64,000 nucleotides of DNA from CAYQDB01 sp964416195 (GCA_964416195.1 CAYQDB010000002.1:169467-233466); one strand, 5' to 3'. Positions 44,733-54,678 are shown, counted from the first letter of the stretch. A program made the numbers and translations. The notes: a model not told the origin generated them from the letters alone.

Positions 44733-47225
44733 CTATTTCAACAGGATCATCTTCTTGGAGTCGGAGAAATCTGATGTCTTAAGGCGGTAGTAGTAGACAC
44801 CACTGGCGACCGGCAGGCCGGAGTTATCAGTTCCGTCCCACTCTATCTGGTGCCACCCGGCCAGATAATGCCTGTGAAAGCTGTAAACAACCTGTCCCAA
44901 GTTATTCATTACCTGGAATTCAATATAATCATCGTTAGGTAAGTCAAATTGTACATTGGTGTTGTTGTTGAATGGATTCGGGTAGTTTTGATAGAGGGTG
45001 AAGTCTGACGGGAGATATTCAGAGTGGTATCCGGGTGAGCCAATATAGTTAATCAGCGTATTTACCTTGCCGCCGTAGTAAGTGGCTGTAGAGGCTTCAA
45101 TCAAAACGCCGTCACCCCCGTACGAAATGAGGGGTCCACTGGTAAACGACCGACCCTCCAGCGAGTATATCAGGAAACAAGTTACATCACCATCAAAATC
45201 GTAGCTGTATTTGATGTCCATATCCAAAAGACATTGTGATGGCGATACATTTCCTTCGAACACTAAACGAAACGCTCCCAGGGTATCCGGCGTTTCAACC
45301 TCGATAGTTTTAGTTTCGAAGTCCTGAATGAACTTGGCAGGATATGGCGAGGTGGTATCAATCGATGGCCACGGGAGAGCATCACCAAAAACCACACGAA
45401 TACCGTATACTAGATCGGCGACATCCAAAGTCACCCCATCACTGTTCATGTCTGTAGCGACAATCTGCCTGTTGACATCGATATGGAAAGCGGCCAGGCC
45501 ATAGATGAAGTAGTTGATAAACGTGATCATATCGGCAATTTCATAGGGGATTCCATTGAGATTTATGTCTCCTGCGGTAGAAATCGTATCACCGCACACG
45601 ATCTCTATACCGCCGTTGTAGAAGTCGATGAGACGGAGACGTGGGAAGCTTGGGTTCGGGTCATCAAGACACTCCGAAGGAGCGCCGAAATAGGTTGGGA
45701 AAGAATCGTCTTGTGTGATGTCAACTCCCGCTAAGTCGTAGATGGAGTGTGACACAAAAAGAGAGTCTCCCTGGCGTGAGCATAGTGTGTTATCCCAACA
45801 GTCCGTCCAAAAGAATCGGATTGGTGTAAATTGGCACTCGAATAGCCGGTTGTCTGTGACCATGAAGTCGAGTGTGAACAGGATAAACGGCGTGGGCAGC
45901 AGGAAGCAGCTTGGGTGATGAGCTCCGTTGTTCATGTTGGCGATACCGATTACTTTTACCACTGCGGCCCAGAAGAAGTGAGGTTCATAAGAGGGCCAGA
46001 ACCAGATGCGATAGGTGAAATACTCCCAATCACACTGATTATAGAGGTCTCCCTCGAGAGCCCTCCAGAAATTCAGCGCCGACCGATCATATATGAGCAG
46101 GAAGTAAAAACCGCCCAGCTCCTGCGTGCCGGCATCAAGAGTTACGTCAATATACTCATGTTGGCCCTGGATGGTATTTTCCGTCTTTTCGATGGATACC
46201 CGGAAAGTCGGAATCACACGAATGAACATGCAACAGGTATCAGAGTTCTCGGGGCTGCAGCCCGGAGCAAAATTGGCTCCATCAGTTGCCATTATGCACA
46301 GCTTAAAGGTACCGACGTATGCGTCGTCCTCATCAGTCTCCCATGTCCAGTCGCCGGTCGCCGGGTCGATGTCGACCATCCCTGGGCCATCAAAGCTGAG
46401 CACGGAGTACGTAAGCAGTAATGGGCCGTCGTCGGAATCGTAACAGGTGACGGTTCCGTTAGCTGTGTTACCCAAGACAATGTAGGTTGTATCGAAGCCT
46501 TCACAGCAACCAGGTTGATCGCAGGTGAACTCCGGCCTCAGGTTGTAGACACAGATGTCGAAACAGGTTGAGTCCATAGTCTGGCAAGCATCCTCCACGC
46601 CGATGCACACTGTATGGATACCCACGTTACTACCGCCGGGAGTCCAATTGATCGATGCTGAGTTGTCAGAAACCTTGGTGACTTGCACCGGTGGAATTGT
46701 CGGAGATTGGGGAATCGCTTTGAAGGTCAGGTCCCGGCAGTCGTAGGGAAGATAGTAGTTGGAGGCGTAAGCATAGCTCATGTAAGTTTGGCTCCAGTGA
46801 ATGGAGCCATTTGCAATCGGGCTGATGTATACCGGAGGGTAGTTAGGGGCTACAGCAACTTGAAACCTGCAGTTTTGCGCGCCGCTGGTCATGATCTCTC
46901 CGTTGTAGGCGGCAATCTCTACCTCGAGCGTTTTCCCAAGGTCTTGCACTGAGGGGACATAAGACCATACCCCGGTCTGCGGTTCAACCGAGCCCGGACC
47001 GTCAATCAAAATGTATCTTATTCCTCCCGTCATCCCAGGCCAACTATGATTAACTGCCCGCACCTGTGCTTGGAATACATCACAAGCAGAACCCCAAATC
47101 GTATCGGAGGGACAGTCGACAAATTCCGGCGGACGACTCTCTACCGGAAGTGCAGTACAAAGCAGGACGCTTATTACCAAGAAACAGAGATTACGAGCGA
47201 CCTTAATAGTTCTTGTATGTCTCAT
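44733..47225 (-). CDS. Large secreted protein with cohesin-like and dockerin-like regions and a sorting tail
   Basis: The protein has 830 residues from ATG 47225 with a signal peptide (NLCFLVISVLLCTALP). Residues about 30-330 hold Ig or cadherin-like repeats (for example GPGSVEPQTGVWSYVPS and GPGMVDIDPATGDWTW). Residues about 340-530 are cohesin-like (IEKTENTIQGQHEYIDVTLDA). Two diverged dockerin-like blocks follow near 560-640 (IADMITFINYFIYG, LDVADLVYGI). The C-terminal 80 residues are a FlgD-like or T9SS type A-like tail: LYQNYPNPFNNNT, then GVYYYRLKT and KKMILLK. The protein is cell-surface or secreted by prediction. Confidence 0.75.
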   Translation of the reverse strand: MRHTRTIKVARNLCFLVISVLLCTALPVESRPPEFVDCPSDTIWGSACDVFQAQVRAVNHSWPGMTGGIRYILIDGPGSVEPQTGVWSYVPSVQDLGKTLEVEIAAYNGEIMTSGAQNCRFQVAVAPNYPPVYISPIANGSIHWSQTYMSYAYASNYYLPYDCRDLTFKAIPQSPTIPPVQVTKVSDNSASINWTPGGSNVGIHTVCIGVEDACQTMDSTCFDICVYNLRPEFTCDQPGCCEGFDTTYIVLGNTANGTVTCYDSDDGPLLLTYSVLSFDGPGMVDIDPATGDWTWETDEDDAYVGTFKLCIMATDGANFAPGCSPENSDTCCMFIRVIPTFRVSIEKTENTIQGQHEYIDVTLDAGTQELGGFYFLLIYDRSALNFWRALEGDLYNQCDWEYFTYRIWFWPSYEPHFFWAAVVKVIGIANMNNGAHHPSCFLLPTPFILFTLDFMVTDNRLFECQFTPIRFFWTDCWDNTLCSRQGDSLFVSHSIYDLAGVDITQDDSFPTYFGAPSECLDDPNPSFPRLRLIDFYNGGIEIVCGDTISTAGDINLNGIPYEIADMITFINYFIYGLAAFHIDVNRQIVATDMNSDGVTLDVADLVYGIRVVFGDALPWPSIDTTSPYPAKFIQDFETKTIEVETPDTLGAFRLVFEGNVSPSQCLLDMDIKYSYDFDGDVTCFLIYSLEGRSFTSGPLISYGGDGVLIEASTATYYGGKVNTLINYIGSPGYHSEYLPSDFTLYQNYPNPFNNNTNVQFDLPNDDYIEFQVMNNLGQVVYSFHRHYLAGWHQIEWDGTDNSGLPVASGVYYYRLKTSDFSDSKKMILLK

Positions 47226-47414
47226 ATGCGCTAAAACCACATGTCAAACCCTTCCAAATGAATATATCCCATTTCTCTGAGATGTCAAGCACATCTGTGC
47301 TCCGATTCTGCGGGCAACCGAAGTGTACCTGGCCTCTGATGCTTCTCGAAAAAATGCTTTTTCAATCCATCGAAAACTCCTACATTGTTGCCTTGTAAAG
47401 CTCAGGTAAAACGG

Positions 47415-48851
47415 ATGGCCAAGAAGAAAGAAAAGAAAGTCAAGCCTCAGGTTTTGAAAGGGTTCCGAGATTACCCACCACCGGAACAGATCGCCCGTCA
47501 GTCTATGATTGCCAGGGTTCAGGAAGTCTTCGAACTGATGGGATTCCTGCCTTTTCAAACAGCGTCATTGGAGTTTGCCGAAACGCTATTAGGACCTCAT
47601 TACACCGAGGATTCGTTGGCTGAACTTTTTGGATTCAGAGGACCGGACGATGTGGAAATGGCGCTACGTTATGAGTTCACGCTTTCGCTGGCTCGCTATG
47701 TTGCAGCCAATCCCACGCTGGCTCTGCCGTATCGATGTTATCAGTATGGTAATGTCTGGCGGGTCGACAAACCGGGACCGGGACGCTACCGTGAATTCAT
47801 GCAGTTTGACATCGACATCGTCGGAGCACAGAACCTGCTGGCCGACGCCGAGATTATTGCCGTCATGGTGACCACCCTTGAGTGCCTCGGCGTTACAAAC
47901 TTCAAAGTGCGTTATTCCGACCGCAAGATTCTCAACGGCCTGATGCGGCTTGCCGGTATACCGGACCAGAAAGCCCTGGACGTGATGCGCGTGATTGACA
48001 AACTGGAGAGACAGGGTAGAGAGGCGGTGCTGTTAGAGCTTGGTTCTGGACGCGTAGATAAGTCCGGCGACAAAATTAAAGGTCTTGAGCTTGAGGCAAA
48101 ACAGATCGACCAAATCGCAAGGTTTCTCGACGTTGCCGAGTCGCATGAGGGCGATCCCATCCAGAAAGCGGAAGAGCTGCTCGGTGACATCGAAGTCTCG
48201 CAGGCAGGCATAACAGAACTGCGCGAAATCCAGGGCTACCTTTCCGACATGAAAGTGGATGAGGACAGAACCGAGGTGGACTTGACGGTGGTGCGCGGGC
48301 TGGGCTATTATACCGGCCCCGTCTTTGAAACCAGCCTGCCTGATCTGCCCGAGTATGGTTCAGTCTTTTCCGGGGGAAGATATGACAACCTGGTGGAGCG
48401 GTTCTTGAGTCGTTCCATCCCGGCTACCGGTTCATCAATAGGTATTGACCGCTTGCTGGCGGCGTTGATAGAGCTGAAGGCACTATCGCTTACACAGGCG
48501 ACTTCCCAGGTGCTGGTCACAGTGATGGATCGGGAACACTTGCCAGACTACCTTGACATCGTGCGTCAACTGAGAGAAGCGGGCATCCCTTCGGAGATCT
48601 ATTCGGGTGACACCAGAAACCTGACCAGGCAAATCAAGTACGGCGACAAAGTTGGAATCCCGTTCGCTGTGATCGCTGGGTCGGACGAGTTTGAAAGCGG
48701 AACGATCACAGTCAAGAATCTCGCTGCCGGCCGTGAGAAGGCGCTCCAAACCAGCGACCGTGAAGAATGGCTTAAGTCGGAGCAAATCCAGGAAACAATT
48801 CCGACCTCGAACTTGATTAGTTATATCAGAAGACACTTGGAACAGACGTAG
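47415..48851 (+). CDS. hisS: Histidine-tRNA ligase
   Basis: The protein has 478 residues from ATG 47415, preceded by CTCAGGTAAAACGG. Class II motif 2 is NVWRVDKPGPGRYREFMQFDIDIVG and the HisA-type motif is VVRGLGYYTGPVFE. Motif 3 is SSIGIDRLLAAL, and an anticodon-binding domain occupies about 385-470. The motif 2 sequence resembles alphaproteobacterial and mitochondrial-type HisRS more than the E. coli type. It charges tRNA-His. Confidence 0.93.
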   Translation: MAKKKEKKVKPQVLKGFRDYPPPEQIARQSMIARVQEVFELMGFLPFQTASLEFAETLLGPHYTEDSLAELFGFRGPDDVEMALRYEFTLSLARYVAANPTLALPYRCYQYGNVWRVDKPGPGRYREFMQFDIDIVGAQNLLADAEIIAVMVTTLECLGVTNFKVRYSDRKILNGLMRLAGIPDQKALDVMRVIDKLERQGREAVLLELGSGRVDKSGDKIKGLELEAKQIDQIARFLDVAESHEGDPIQKAEELLGDIEVSQAGITELREIQGYLSDMKVDEDRTEVDLTVVRGLGYYTGPVFETSLPDLPEYGSVFSGGRYDNLVERFLSRSIPATGSSIGIDRLLAALIELKALSLTQATSQVLVTVMDREHLPDYLDIVRQLREAGIPSEIYSGDTRNLTRQIKYGDKVGIPFAVIAGSDEFESGTITVKNLAAGREKALQTSDREEWLKSEQIQETIPTSNLISYIRRHLEQT

Positions 48852-48965
48852 AGGCAGTCCCATAATTAGCCGGGAGGAAGCATCAAGCAGAGGATTGGGC
48901 TCATTGGCGGGGCGCTGGCAGCGCTGATAATCCTGCTGTTCTTTGACCTCGAGCCAGGGAATCCG

Positions 48966-50384
48966 ATGGTGACCCGCACGGCGGCGGTAGCGCTGCTGAT
49001 GGCGATCTGGTGGATTACCGAAGCGATTCCTATTCCGGCCACCGCCCTGCTTCCCGTGGTGCTGTTTCCCTTGTTGGGAATAATGAAGGGAAAGGTGGTA
49101 GCGCCAATATATTTTAATCATATCATCTTTCTTTTCATCGGGGGCTTCATCATGGCGCTGGCGATGCAGAAATGGAACCTGCACAAGCGCATTGCCCTGC
49201 GGATAATCCTGCTGATCGGCATCAGCCCCAAACGGATCATTCTGGGGTTCATGGCGGCCACCTGGTTTTTATCCATGTGGATATCAAATACCGCCACGAC
49301 CATGATGATGGTCCCGATGGCGATGGCGATCATTTTGAAACTCAAGGACACTTTTGGCGAAAAAGCCGTGTCGCGATTTGCTGTCGGTCTACTGCTCGGA
49401 ATTGCCTACGCCGCTTCAGTAGGAGGCACCGCCACTTTGATCGGCACCCCGCCTAACCTGTCATTCAGCCGGATATTTAAGATATACTTTCCCAATGCCC
49501 CGGAGATTTCTTTTGCGAACTGGTTTGTGTTCGGGCTGCCGTTTGCCATTGTTTTCCTGGTCATCGTCTGGGGTATAGTAACCCGCTTGTTCGTTTCTCG
49601 AAAGGATTCATTTACAGCAGACATGACTGTCTTCAAAGAAGAGTATAATCAGTTGGGGAAGATCCGCTTTGAAGAAGGGATGGTGCTGTCTCTTTTTGCT
49701 CTACTGGCGGTGTTATGGCTGTTTCGGGGCAACATAAATATCGGTTCGTTTACCGTTCCTGGCTGGACCACGATTATGCCTGTTCCTGGTTTTATCGACG
49801 ACGGCACTATTGCTATTGCAATTGCCATGTTGTTGTTTATCATTCCCAGCCGTTGCAAGAAGGGGGAGCGTTTGATGGACTGGAAAACCGCCTCGAAGCT
49901 GCACTGGGGAATAGTCATTCTCTTTGGCGGTGGCTTTGCATTAGCCAGCGGCTTCAAGGAATCGGGCTTGTCAGTCTGGCTGGGTGAACAAATGGCCGGT
50001 TTAGGTTCGTTTTCTCCGGTGTTTTTAATCGCGTCAGTGAGCACCACGCTTACCTTCCTTACTGAACTGACGTCGAATACGGCCACAACCGAGATGATAT
50101 TACCAATTCTCGGCTCTCTATCGGTGGCAATTCAGACTAATCCTCTGCTGCTCATGATTCCAGCCACGTTGTCGGCTTCCTGCGCCTTCATGCTGCCGGT
50201 GGCGACGCCTCCCAATGCCATCATATTTGGAACGGGGGAAGTACGGATGCAGGATATGATAAAAACCGGCATCATACTGAACCTGATAGGTGTCGTGCTT
50301 ATTACGCTGTTTATCTATGTGCTTGGGACAGCCGTCTTCGGGATTCAGCTTAGCCAGTTCCCGGAATGGGCGATCGGCAGGTAA
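48966..50384 (+). CDS. DASS/SLC13-family sodium-coupled carboxylate transporter
   Basis: The protein has 472 residues from ATG 48966 and about 12 membrane helices. Family marks are ITEAIPIPATALLP, the SNTATTMMMVP motif in the first half (about 118), and SNTATTEMILP in the second half. These form the two substrate and Na+ binding loops. The reading frame is open 96 bases further upstream, coding for SIKQRIGLIGGALAALI, which matches the usual first membrane helix; no ATG, GTG or TTG lies in that stretch. Substrates are di- or tricarboxylates or sulfate by family. Real N-terminus uncertain. Confidence 0.9.
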   Translation: MVTRTAAVALLMAIWWITEAIPIPATALLPVVLFPLLGIMKGKVVAPIYFNHIIFLFIGGFIMALAMQKWNLHKRIALRIILLIGISPKRIILGFMAATWFLSMWISNTATTMMMVPMAMAIILKLKDTFGEKAVSRFAVGLLLGIAYAASVGGTATLIGTPPNLSFSRIFKIYFPNAPEISFANWFVFGLPFAIVFLVIVWGIVTRLFVSRKDSFTADMTVFKEEYNQLGKIRFEEGMVLSLFALLAVLWLFRGNINIGSFTVPGWTTIMPVPGFIDDGTIAIAIAMLLFIIPSRCKKGERLMDWKTASKLHWGIVILFGGGFALASGFKESGLSVWLGEQMAGLGSFSPVFLIASVSTTLTFLTELTSNTATTEMILPILGSLSVAIQTNPLLLMIPATLSASCAFMLPVATPPNAIIFGTGEVRMQDMIKTGIILNLIGVVLITLFIYVLGTAVFGIQLSQFPEWAIGR

Positions 50385-50618
50385 CCGTTTGGGTGTCTGC
50401 GGCTGTGACGACCTGTGTGAGATCTCAAGTCAGCAGGTCTCTGAACCTGCACGATTGTCGTGATATTATAACCTGACAGTGGCAGAGGTTTTATGTAAAT
50501 TCAATTTCTGTAACCTGGTAAATCAAGTGGTTGCACTATGTGGCTGCGAGTTACCGGCAGGTAAATACGGAGAGTTCTGAAACTGTATTAGTTTGAGATG
50601 ACAAAAGGAGATGCGTTC

Positions 50619-52754
50619 ATGTTAAATCAAATTAAACCTCTACCCAGGATGGCAGCACCGTTGCTGGTTGGCCTTGTGGTGCTGTTGGTTTTCGGATGTG
50701 TAAAGCAACAACTCCCGAAACCACCGGTGGCCAAGGTCGTGCCCAAAGTGGACACCCTTCACGGGGATATTTGCGTTGATAATTACTACTGGCTTCGGGA
50801 CAAATCCAACCCGGAAGTTATCAAGTACCTCGAAGATGAAAACAGCTATACCGAAGCGGTCACGCAGCACACTGAGAAGTTCCAGCAGAAGTTGTACGAG
50901 GAAATGGTGGGACGCATCAAGGAGACTGATCTGACGGTGCCGGTCCGCAATGGAGATTATTACTACTACTCTCGCACCGAGGAGGGAAAGCAGTACCGCA
51001 TTTACTGCCGGAAGAAAGGAAGCCTCGACGCGGAAGAAGAAATACTGCTTGACATCAACGATCTTGCGAAAGGTCATGAGTTTTATGCTCTTGCCGCCAG
51101 CGATCCCAGTCCAAATCATGAGTTGTTGCTCTACACTGTCGACACGACCGGCTCGGAGGTTTACACGCTGTATATCAAAGACTTGAAAACCGGACAAGTG
51201 CTCAAAGACATGATTGACAGCACTTCCGGCTCTGCAGAGTGGGCGAACGACAACAAGACCATTTTTTACACCACGTTGGATGAGGCTAAGCGTCCCTACA
51301 AGCTGTTCCGGCATAAGCTCGGTTCCAATTCGCAAAATGATCCTTTAATCTATCATGAAAAGGATGATGCCTACTTCCTTGGCATCTCCAAGACAAGGAG
51401 CAAGGCGTACCTTCTGATGTCCATGGGGAGTATGACTACGACTGAGGTGTGGTACCTGAAGGCTGACAATCCTACCGGCAAATTTAAGCTTATACACCCC
51501 CGCCAGCATGAGATGGAGTATTACGTCAGCCACCATGGCAACAAATTCTATATTCGGACTAACGACAGCGCAAAGAACTTCAAGCTGGTAGAAGCTCCTG
51601 TTTCGAATCCACGTAAAAAGAATTGGAAGGATGTCATCCCTCATCGAGATTCTGTTATGCTCGATGGTATTGAGACCTTCAAGAATCATCTCGTTGTATT
51701 CGAAAGAAAGAAAAGCCTAAAGCATATCCGCGTGAGGAATCTAACCAATAACGAGGAGCACTACGTTGAATTTCCCGAGCCCGTTTACACGTTCTGGTCC
51801 AATCGGTTTGTGGAATTCAATACCAACCTGCTTCGCTTCACGTACATGTCGTTAGTAACACCGAGATCGATATTTGATTACAACATGGACGCCAGAACGC
51901 GCGAGTTGAAGAAGCAGTATGAAGTACTTGGAGGTTATGACCCTAACCAGTATGAGTCGGAACGAGTATTTGCCCGTGCTTCCGACGGCACTGAGATTCC
52001 TATATCTATGGTGTACAAGAAGGGAATGGTCAAAAACGGCAAAGCCCCGTTGCTGCTGTATGGGTATGGCGCCTATGGCATGAGCATGGAGCCGTACTTT
52101 TCGTCAACCAGGCTGAGCTTGCTGGATAGGGGTTTTATATATGCCATCGCTCATATCAGAGGTGGGGAAGAGATGGGGCGTTACTGGTATGACCAAGGGA
52201 AATTGCTAAACAAGAAGAATACTTTTACCGATTTTATCGCTTGCGCTGAGTATCTTGTTGCTGAGAAATACACCTCCAGCGACAGGCTTGTTATCTCCGG
52301 AGCAAGCGCCGGTGGGTTGCTGATGGGTGCTGTAACGAATATGCGACCCGACCTTTTCAGAGCGGTTGTGGCGGACGTCCCTTTTGTGGACCTTATCAAT
52401 ACAATGATGGACCCGTCCATCCCCCTGACTGTTATCGAGTATGAGGAGTGGGGTAATCCGAACGACAAAGAGTACTATGATTACATGAAGTCATATTCCC
52501 CATACGACAACATTGAGGCCAAGAGTTACCCGACCATTTTGATCACTACTAATTTGAATGACTCGCGGGTTGCATACTGGGAACCGGCAAAACTGACAGC
52601 CAAACTAAGAGCCACAAAAACAGACGACAATCTTTTGCTCTTAAAGACTAAGATGGTCGCAGGCCATGGGGGCGCCTCCGGGCGGTATGACTACCTCAAG
52701 GATGTCGCCTTTGAATATACTTTCATTTTCGACCTGTTCGGGATCAAGAAGTAG
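50619..52754 (+). CDS. Prolyl-oligopeptidase-family (S9A) lipoprotein
   Basis: The protein has 711 residues from ATG 50619; 50598 is an in-frame alternative. The N-terminal signal has a lipobox LVFGC, so it is anchored to a membrane. The beta-propeller part (about 70-420) leads to an alpha/beta hydrolase domain. The Ser is in SGASAGG (about residue 563), the Asp in NDSRV, and the His in GHGGASG (about residue 686). It resembles oligopeptidase B-type enzymes that cleave short peptides. The lipobox is uncommon for this family. Confidence 0.9.
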   Translation: MLNQIKPLPRMAAPLLVGLVVLLVFGCVKQQLPKPPVAKVVPKVDTLHGDICVDNYYWLRDKSNPEVIKYLEDENSYTEAVTQHTEKFQQKLYEEMVGRIKETDLTVPVRNGDYYYYSRTEEGKQYRIYCRKKGSLDAEEEILLDINDLAKGHEFYALAASDPSPNHELLLYTVDTTGSEVYTLYIKDLKTGQVLKDMIDSTSGSAEWANDNKTIFYTTLDEAKRPYKLFRHKLGSNSQNDPLIYHEKDDAYFLGISKTRSKAYLLMSMGSMTTTEVWYLKADNPTGKFKLIHPRQHEMEYYVSHHGNKFYIRTNDSAKNFKLVEAPVSNPRKKNWKDVIPHRDSVMLDGIETFKNHLVVFERKKSLKHIRVRNLTNNEEHYVEFPEPVYTFWSNRFVEFNTNLLRFTYMSLVTPRSIFDYNMDARTRELKKQYEVLGGYDPNQYESERVFARASDGTEIPISMVYKKGMVKNGKAPLLLYGYGAYGMSMEPYFSSTRLSLLDRGFIYAIAHIRGGEEMGRYWYDQGKLLNKKNTFTDFIACAEYLVAEKYTSSDRLVISGASAGGLLMGAVTNMRPDLFRAVVADVPFVDLINTMMDPSIPLTVIEYEEWGNPNDKEYYDYMKSYSPYDNIEAKSYPTILITTNLNDSRVAYWEPAKLTAKLRATKTDDNLLLLKTKMVAGHGGASGRYDYLKDVAFEYTFIFDLFGIKK

Positions 52755-52759
52755 CAGAT

Positions 52760-52800
52760 GTCGGGCTCCTCGCCTGCCCAAGGCAGGCTTGGAACCCGAC
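52760..52800. terminator. Long hairpin downstream of the S9 peptidase gene
   Basis: GTCGGGCTCC pairs with GGAACCCGAC, and inside GCCTGCC pairs with GGCAGGC around a three-base loop. It begins six bases after the stop codon. There is no T-run. It looks like a REP-type palindrome or a terminator between convergent genes. Confidence 0.55.
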
Positions 52801-52828
52801 CTACAAAGTTGCTCACTGTGTCGAATGG

Positions 52829-53173
52829 TTAGTGGGGCTCGTTCGTGCCATTTAGATGTTTCCGGGCAATCCCGTAGTAGATGAGAAAGGCAATCCCGGC
52901 GAAGAGAAACATCAAGCCAAAAACACTCTCATCGGTTATGTACTCGTCGGCAATCTGGCTGATGAATAGCGCCAGTCCGACCCCAACCAAAACCAAGCCC
53001 CATTTAAGTGACGATAGGCGTTGGAGTTGGGCGTCTTTGGTGAAGAGATGCTTCACCTTCTCATCGACCATTCCCTTGTTGATTAGTTTGTGACGGGTTA
53101 TGGAATCAGCGATGATCTTGATAATGACCGCAAAACCACCCAAAACCGCAACCGCCATAAGAACGTCTGACAT
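52829..53173 (-). CDS. DUF6249-like small membrane protein
   Basis: The protein has 114 residues. It has an N-terminal membrane helix (LMAVAVLGGFAVIIKIIAD) followed by two further helices (LKWGLVLVGVGLALFIS and FGLMFLFAGIAFLIYY). The charged linker and the spacing resemble DUF6249 proteins often found next to ECF sigma/anti-sigma pairs. It is divergently oriented to the sigma factor gene about 100 bases away, so a shared regulatory region is likely. Confidence 0.7.
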   Translation of the reverse strand: MSDVLMAVAVLGGFAVIIKIIADSITRHKLINKGMVDEKVKHLFTKDAQLQRLSSLKWGLVLVGVGLALFISQIADEYITDESVFGLMFLFAGIAFLIYYGIARKHLNGTNEPH

Positions 53174-53274
53174 ATTGTACTCCTTCCTTTACAATGTTTT
53201 GCTACAGGATATGACAGCCATGGACCAGCAAGGGTTGCACCGCTCTGCGGAGTAATTTGCAACATCTTTTAGCG

Positions 53275-53880
53275 ATGTCTGTCGTATACAAGTGTATGGA
53301 GAGCGAGCGCTCCGAAAGCAGGCTCCTTGTTGTTGAGGTGTTGAACGGTAACCCGGTAGCCTTTGAGACACTTATCGGGCACTACCAAAAGCTGGTCAGC
53401 CACGTGGTGTTTCGCATGGTGGTCAACCGGTCCGATCGAGAAGATATCTGCCAAGAGGTCTTTGTCAAGGTGTACCAGAACCTTGCCGGCTTTAACTTTC
53501 AATGCAAGCTGTCTACATGGATAGCCCGAATAGCATATAACGCCTGCGTCAATCACCTTGAGAAAAAACGCGTCCCGCTTCTGGATGATCTGTATCCTGA
53601 AAAGAATGAGCTGGAAAAATATCCCAGCAATGCTGTTACGCCGGAATGCTATGCAGAAGAGCAAGACGTGTCGGTTCGGGTTCGCGCCGAGATCGAAAAA
53701 ATGCCGGCTCGTTTTCGCGCTGTTGTGACTATGTATCATCTGGACGAAATGTCGTATGAGGAAATTGCCGAAGTGACCGGTATGCCGTTGGGGACGGTGA
53801 AAAGCTATCTCTTTCGAGGGCGCCGGCTCTTGAAGGACAGGTTGACCGAAAAATACCGACTGGAGGATATATTGAAGTGA
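53275..53880 (+). CDS. ECF-type RNA polymerase sigma factor
   Basis: The protein has 201 residues from ATG 53275; ATG 53296 is an alternative. Region 2 includes DREDICQEVFVKVYQNL and TWIARIAYNACVNHL. Region 4 includes YEEIAEVTGMPLGTVKSYLFRGRRLLK. It is a sigma-70 family factor of the extracytoplasmic-function type. The stop overlaps the start of the anti-sigma gene by four bases, so the two are translationally coupled. Confidence 0.93.
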   Translation: MSVVYKCMESERSESRLLVVEVLNGNPVAFETLIGHYQKLVSHVVFRMVVNRSDREDICQEVFVKVYQNLAGFNFQCKLSTWIARIAYNACVNHLEKKRVPLLDDLYPEKNELEKYPSNAVTPECYAEEQDVSVRVRAEIEKMPARFRAVVTMYHLDEMSYEEIAEVTGMPLGTVKSYLFRGRRLLKDRLTEKYRLEDILK

Positions 53881-54383
53881 GACATCTGACAGACGAGCAA
53901 ATCCAGCTCTACCTCGATGGAGAAGTGCCCTGCGACGCTGGTATAGAGAACCACCTGCAGCGGTGTGCGATCTGTCAGCAGAGACTGCAATTGTACCGGG
54001 CGGTGTGCAAGGGTCTTGAGGAAGATGTTGGATTCGAGCTGGCACCCGGCTTTGCCGAGTCGGTTATGGCCCGACTTGCCACGACCCCGGAGAAGGAAAC
54101 ACAGGGGAGTCTGCTCAACTTGATTCTTGGTATTTGCGGCACCGTGTTTACGCTGAGTCTGGCGTTGTACTTCCTCGATATTAAGACCCTTACGCATGGG
54201 CTAGTGAGCTTTGCCGCTGCCAGTATTAGGTTCGCTGAGCTGTTTGTTGCGTCATTCAAAATAGTCACGACAGGTCTGGGGGACAATGTGGGCACAATTT
54301 TGTTTACTATTCTGATTCTGACTGTATTTGCAATCCTCGATCGAATACTGCTGCGGTATCGGGGTGGTCATCTCTGCCTGTAA
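53877..54383 (+). CDS. Zinc-finger anti-sigma factor
   Basis: The protein has 168 residues. The N-terminal ZAS domain has NHLQRCAICQQ (HxxxCxxC, zinc binding). Two membrane helices follow (GICGTVFTLSLALYFL and VGTILFTILILTVFAIL). It should hold the ECF factor at the membrane. Translational coupling with the sigma gene supports this. The inducing signal is unknown. Confidence 0.85.
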   Translation: MRHLTDEQIQLYLDGEVPCDAGIENHLQRCAICQQRLQLYRAVCKGLEEDVGFELAPGFAESVMARLATTPEKETQGSLLNLILGICGTVFTLSLALYFLDIKTLTHGLVSFAAASIRFAELFVASFKIVTTGLGDNVGTILFTILILTVFAILDRILLRYRGGHLCL

Positions 54384-54482
54384 CTCCATAGCGTAACCCG
54401 GTTGGCAGTTGTCGATTTATCTAGTCACAACAAACCGGTACATGTGTCGGAAGCGTCGGCTATTGCACAGCGCACTACCCCA

Positions 54483-54546
54483 GTCGGGCTCATAACCAGA
54501 AGGTCGCGCTCTCGGCGTGTTCCTCTTTCAAATCTGCCTCCATTTC
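54483..54546 (+). pseudogene. Degenerate initiator tRNA-fMet fragment
   Basis: GTCGGGCTCATAACCAGAAG, continuing GTCG, matches the anticodon arm and variable loop of bacterial initiator tRNA with a single mismatch (usual CCCGAAGG). The anticodon CAT is central. About 20 unrelated bases follow, and then TTCAAATC with TGCCTCC matches the T loop and part of the acceptor. The 5' half and a foldable T stem are missing. It is a tRNA relic, possibly the scar of an integration. Confidence 0.6.
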
Positions 54547-54678
54547 TATAATTTCGGAAGGAAAGTCTGGATCACGGGGGTCCTGACCTACTTTTACTAT
54601 ATAGCGGAACATAGCGCAGCGGATTGGGCAGAGACCTCGGAATGGAATCCGAGAAGTTCCGATATACGCCGATTTTAG

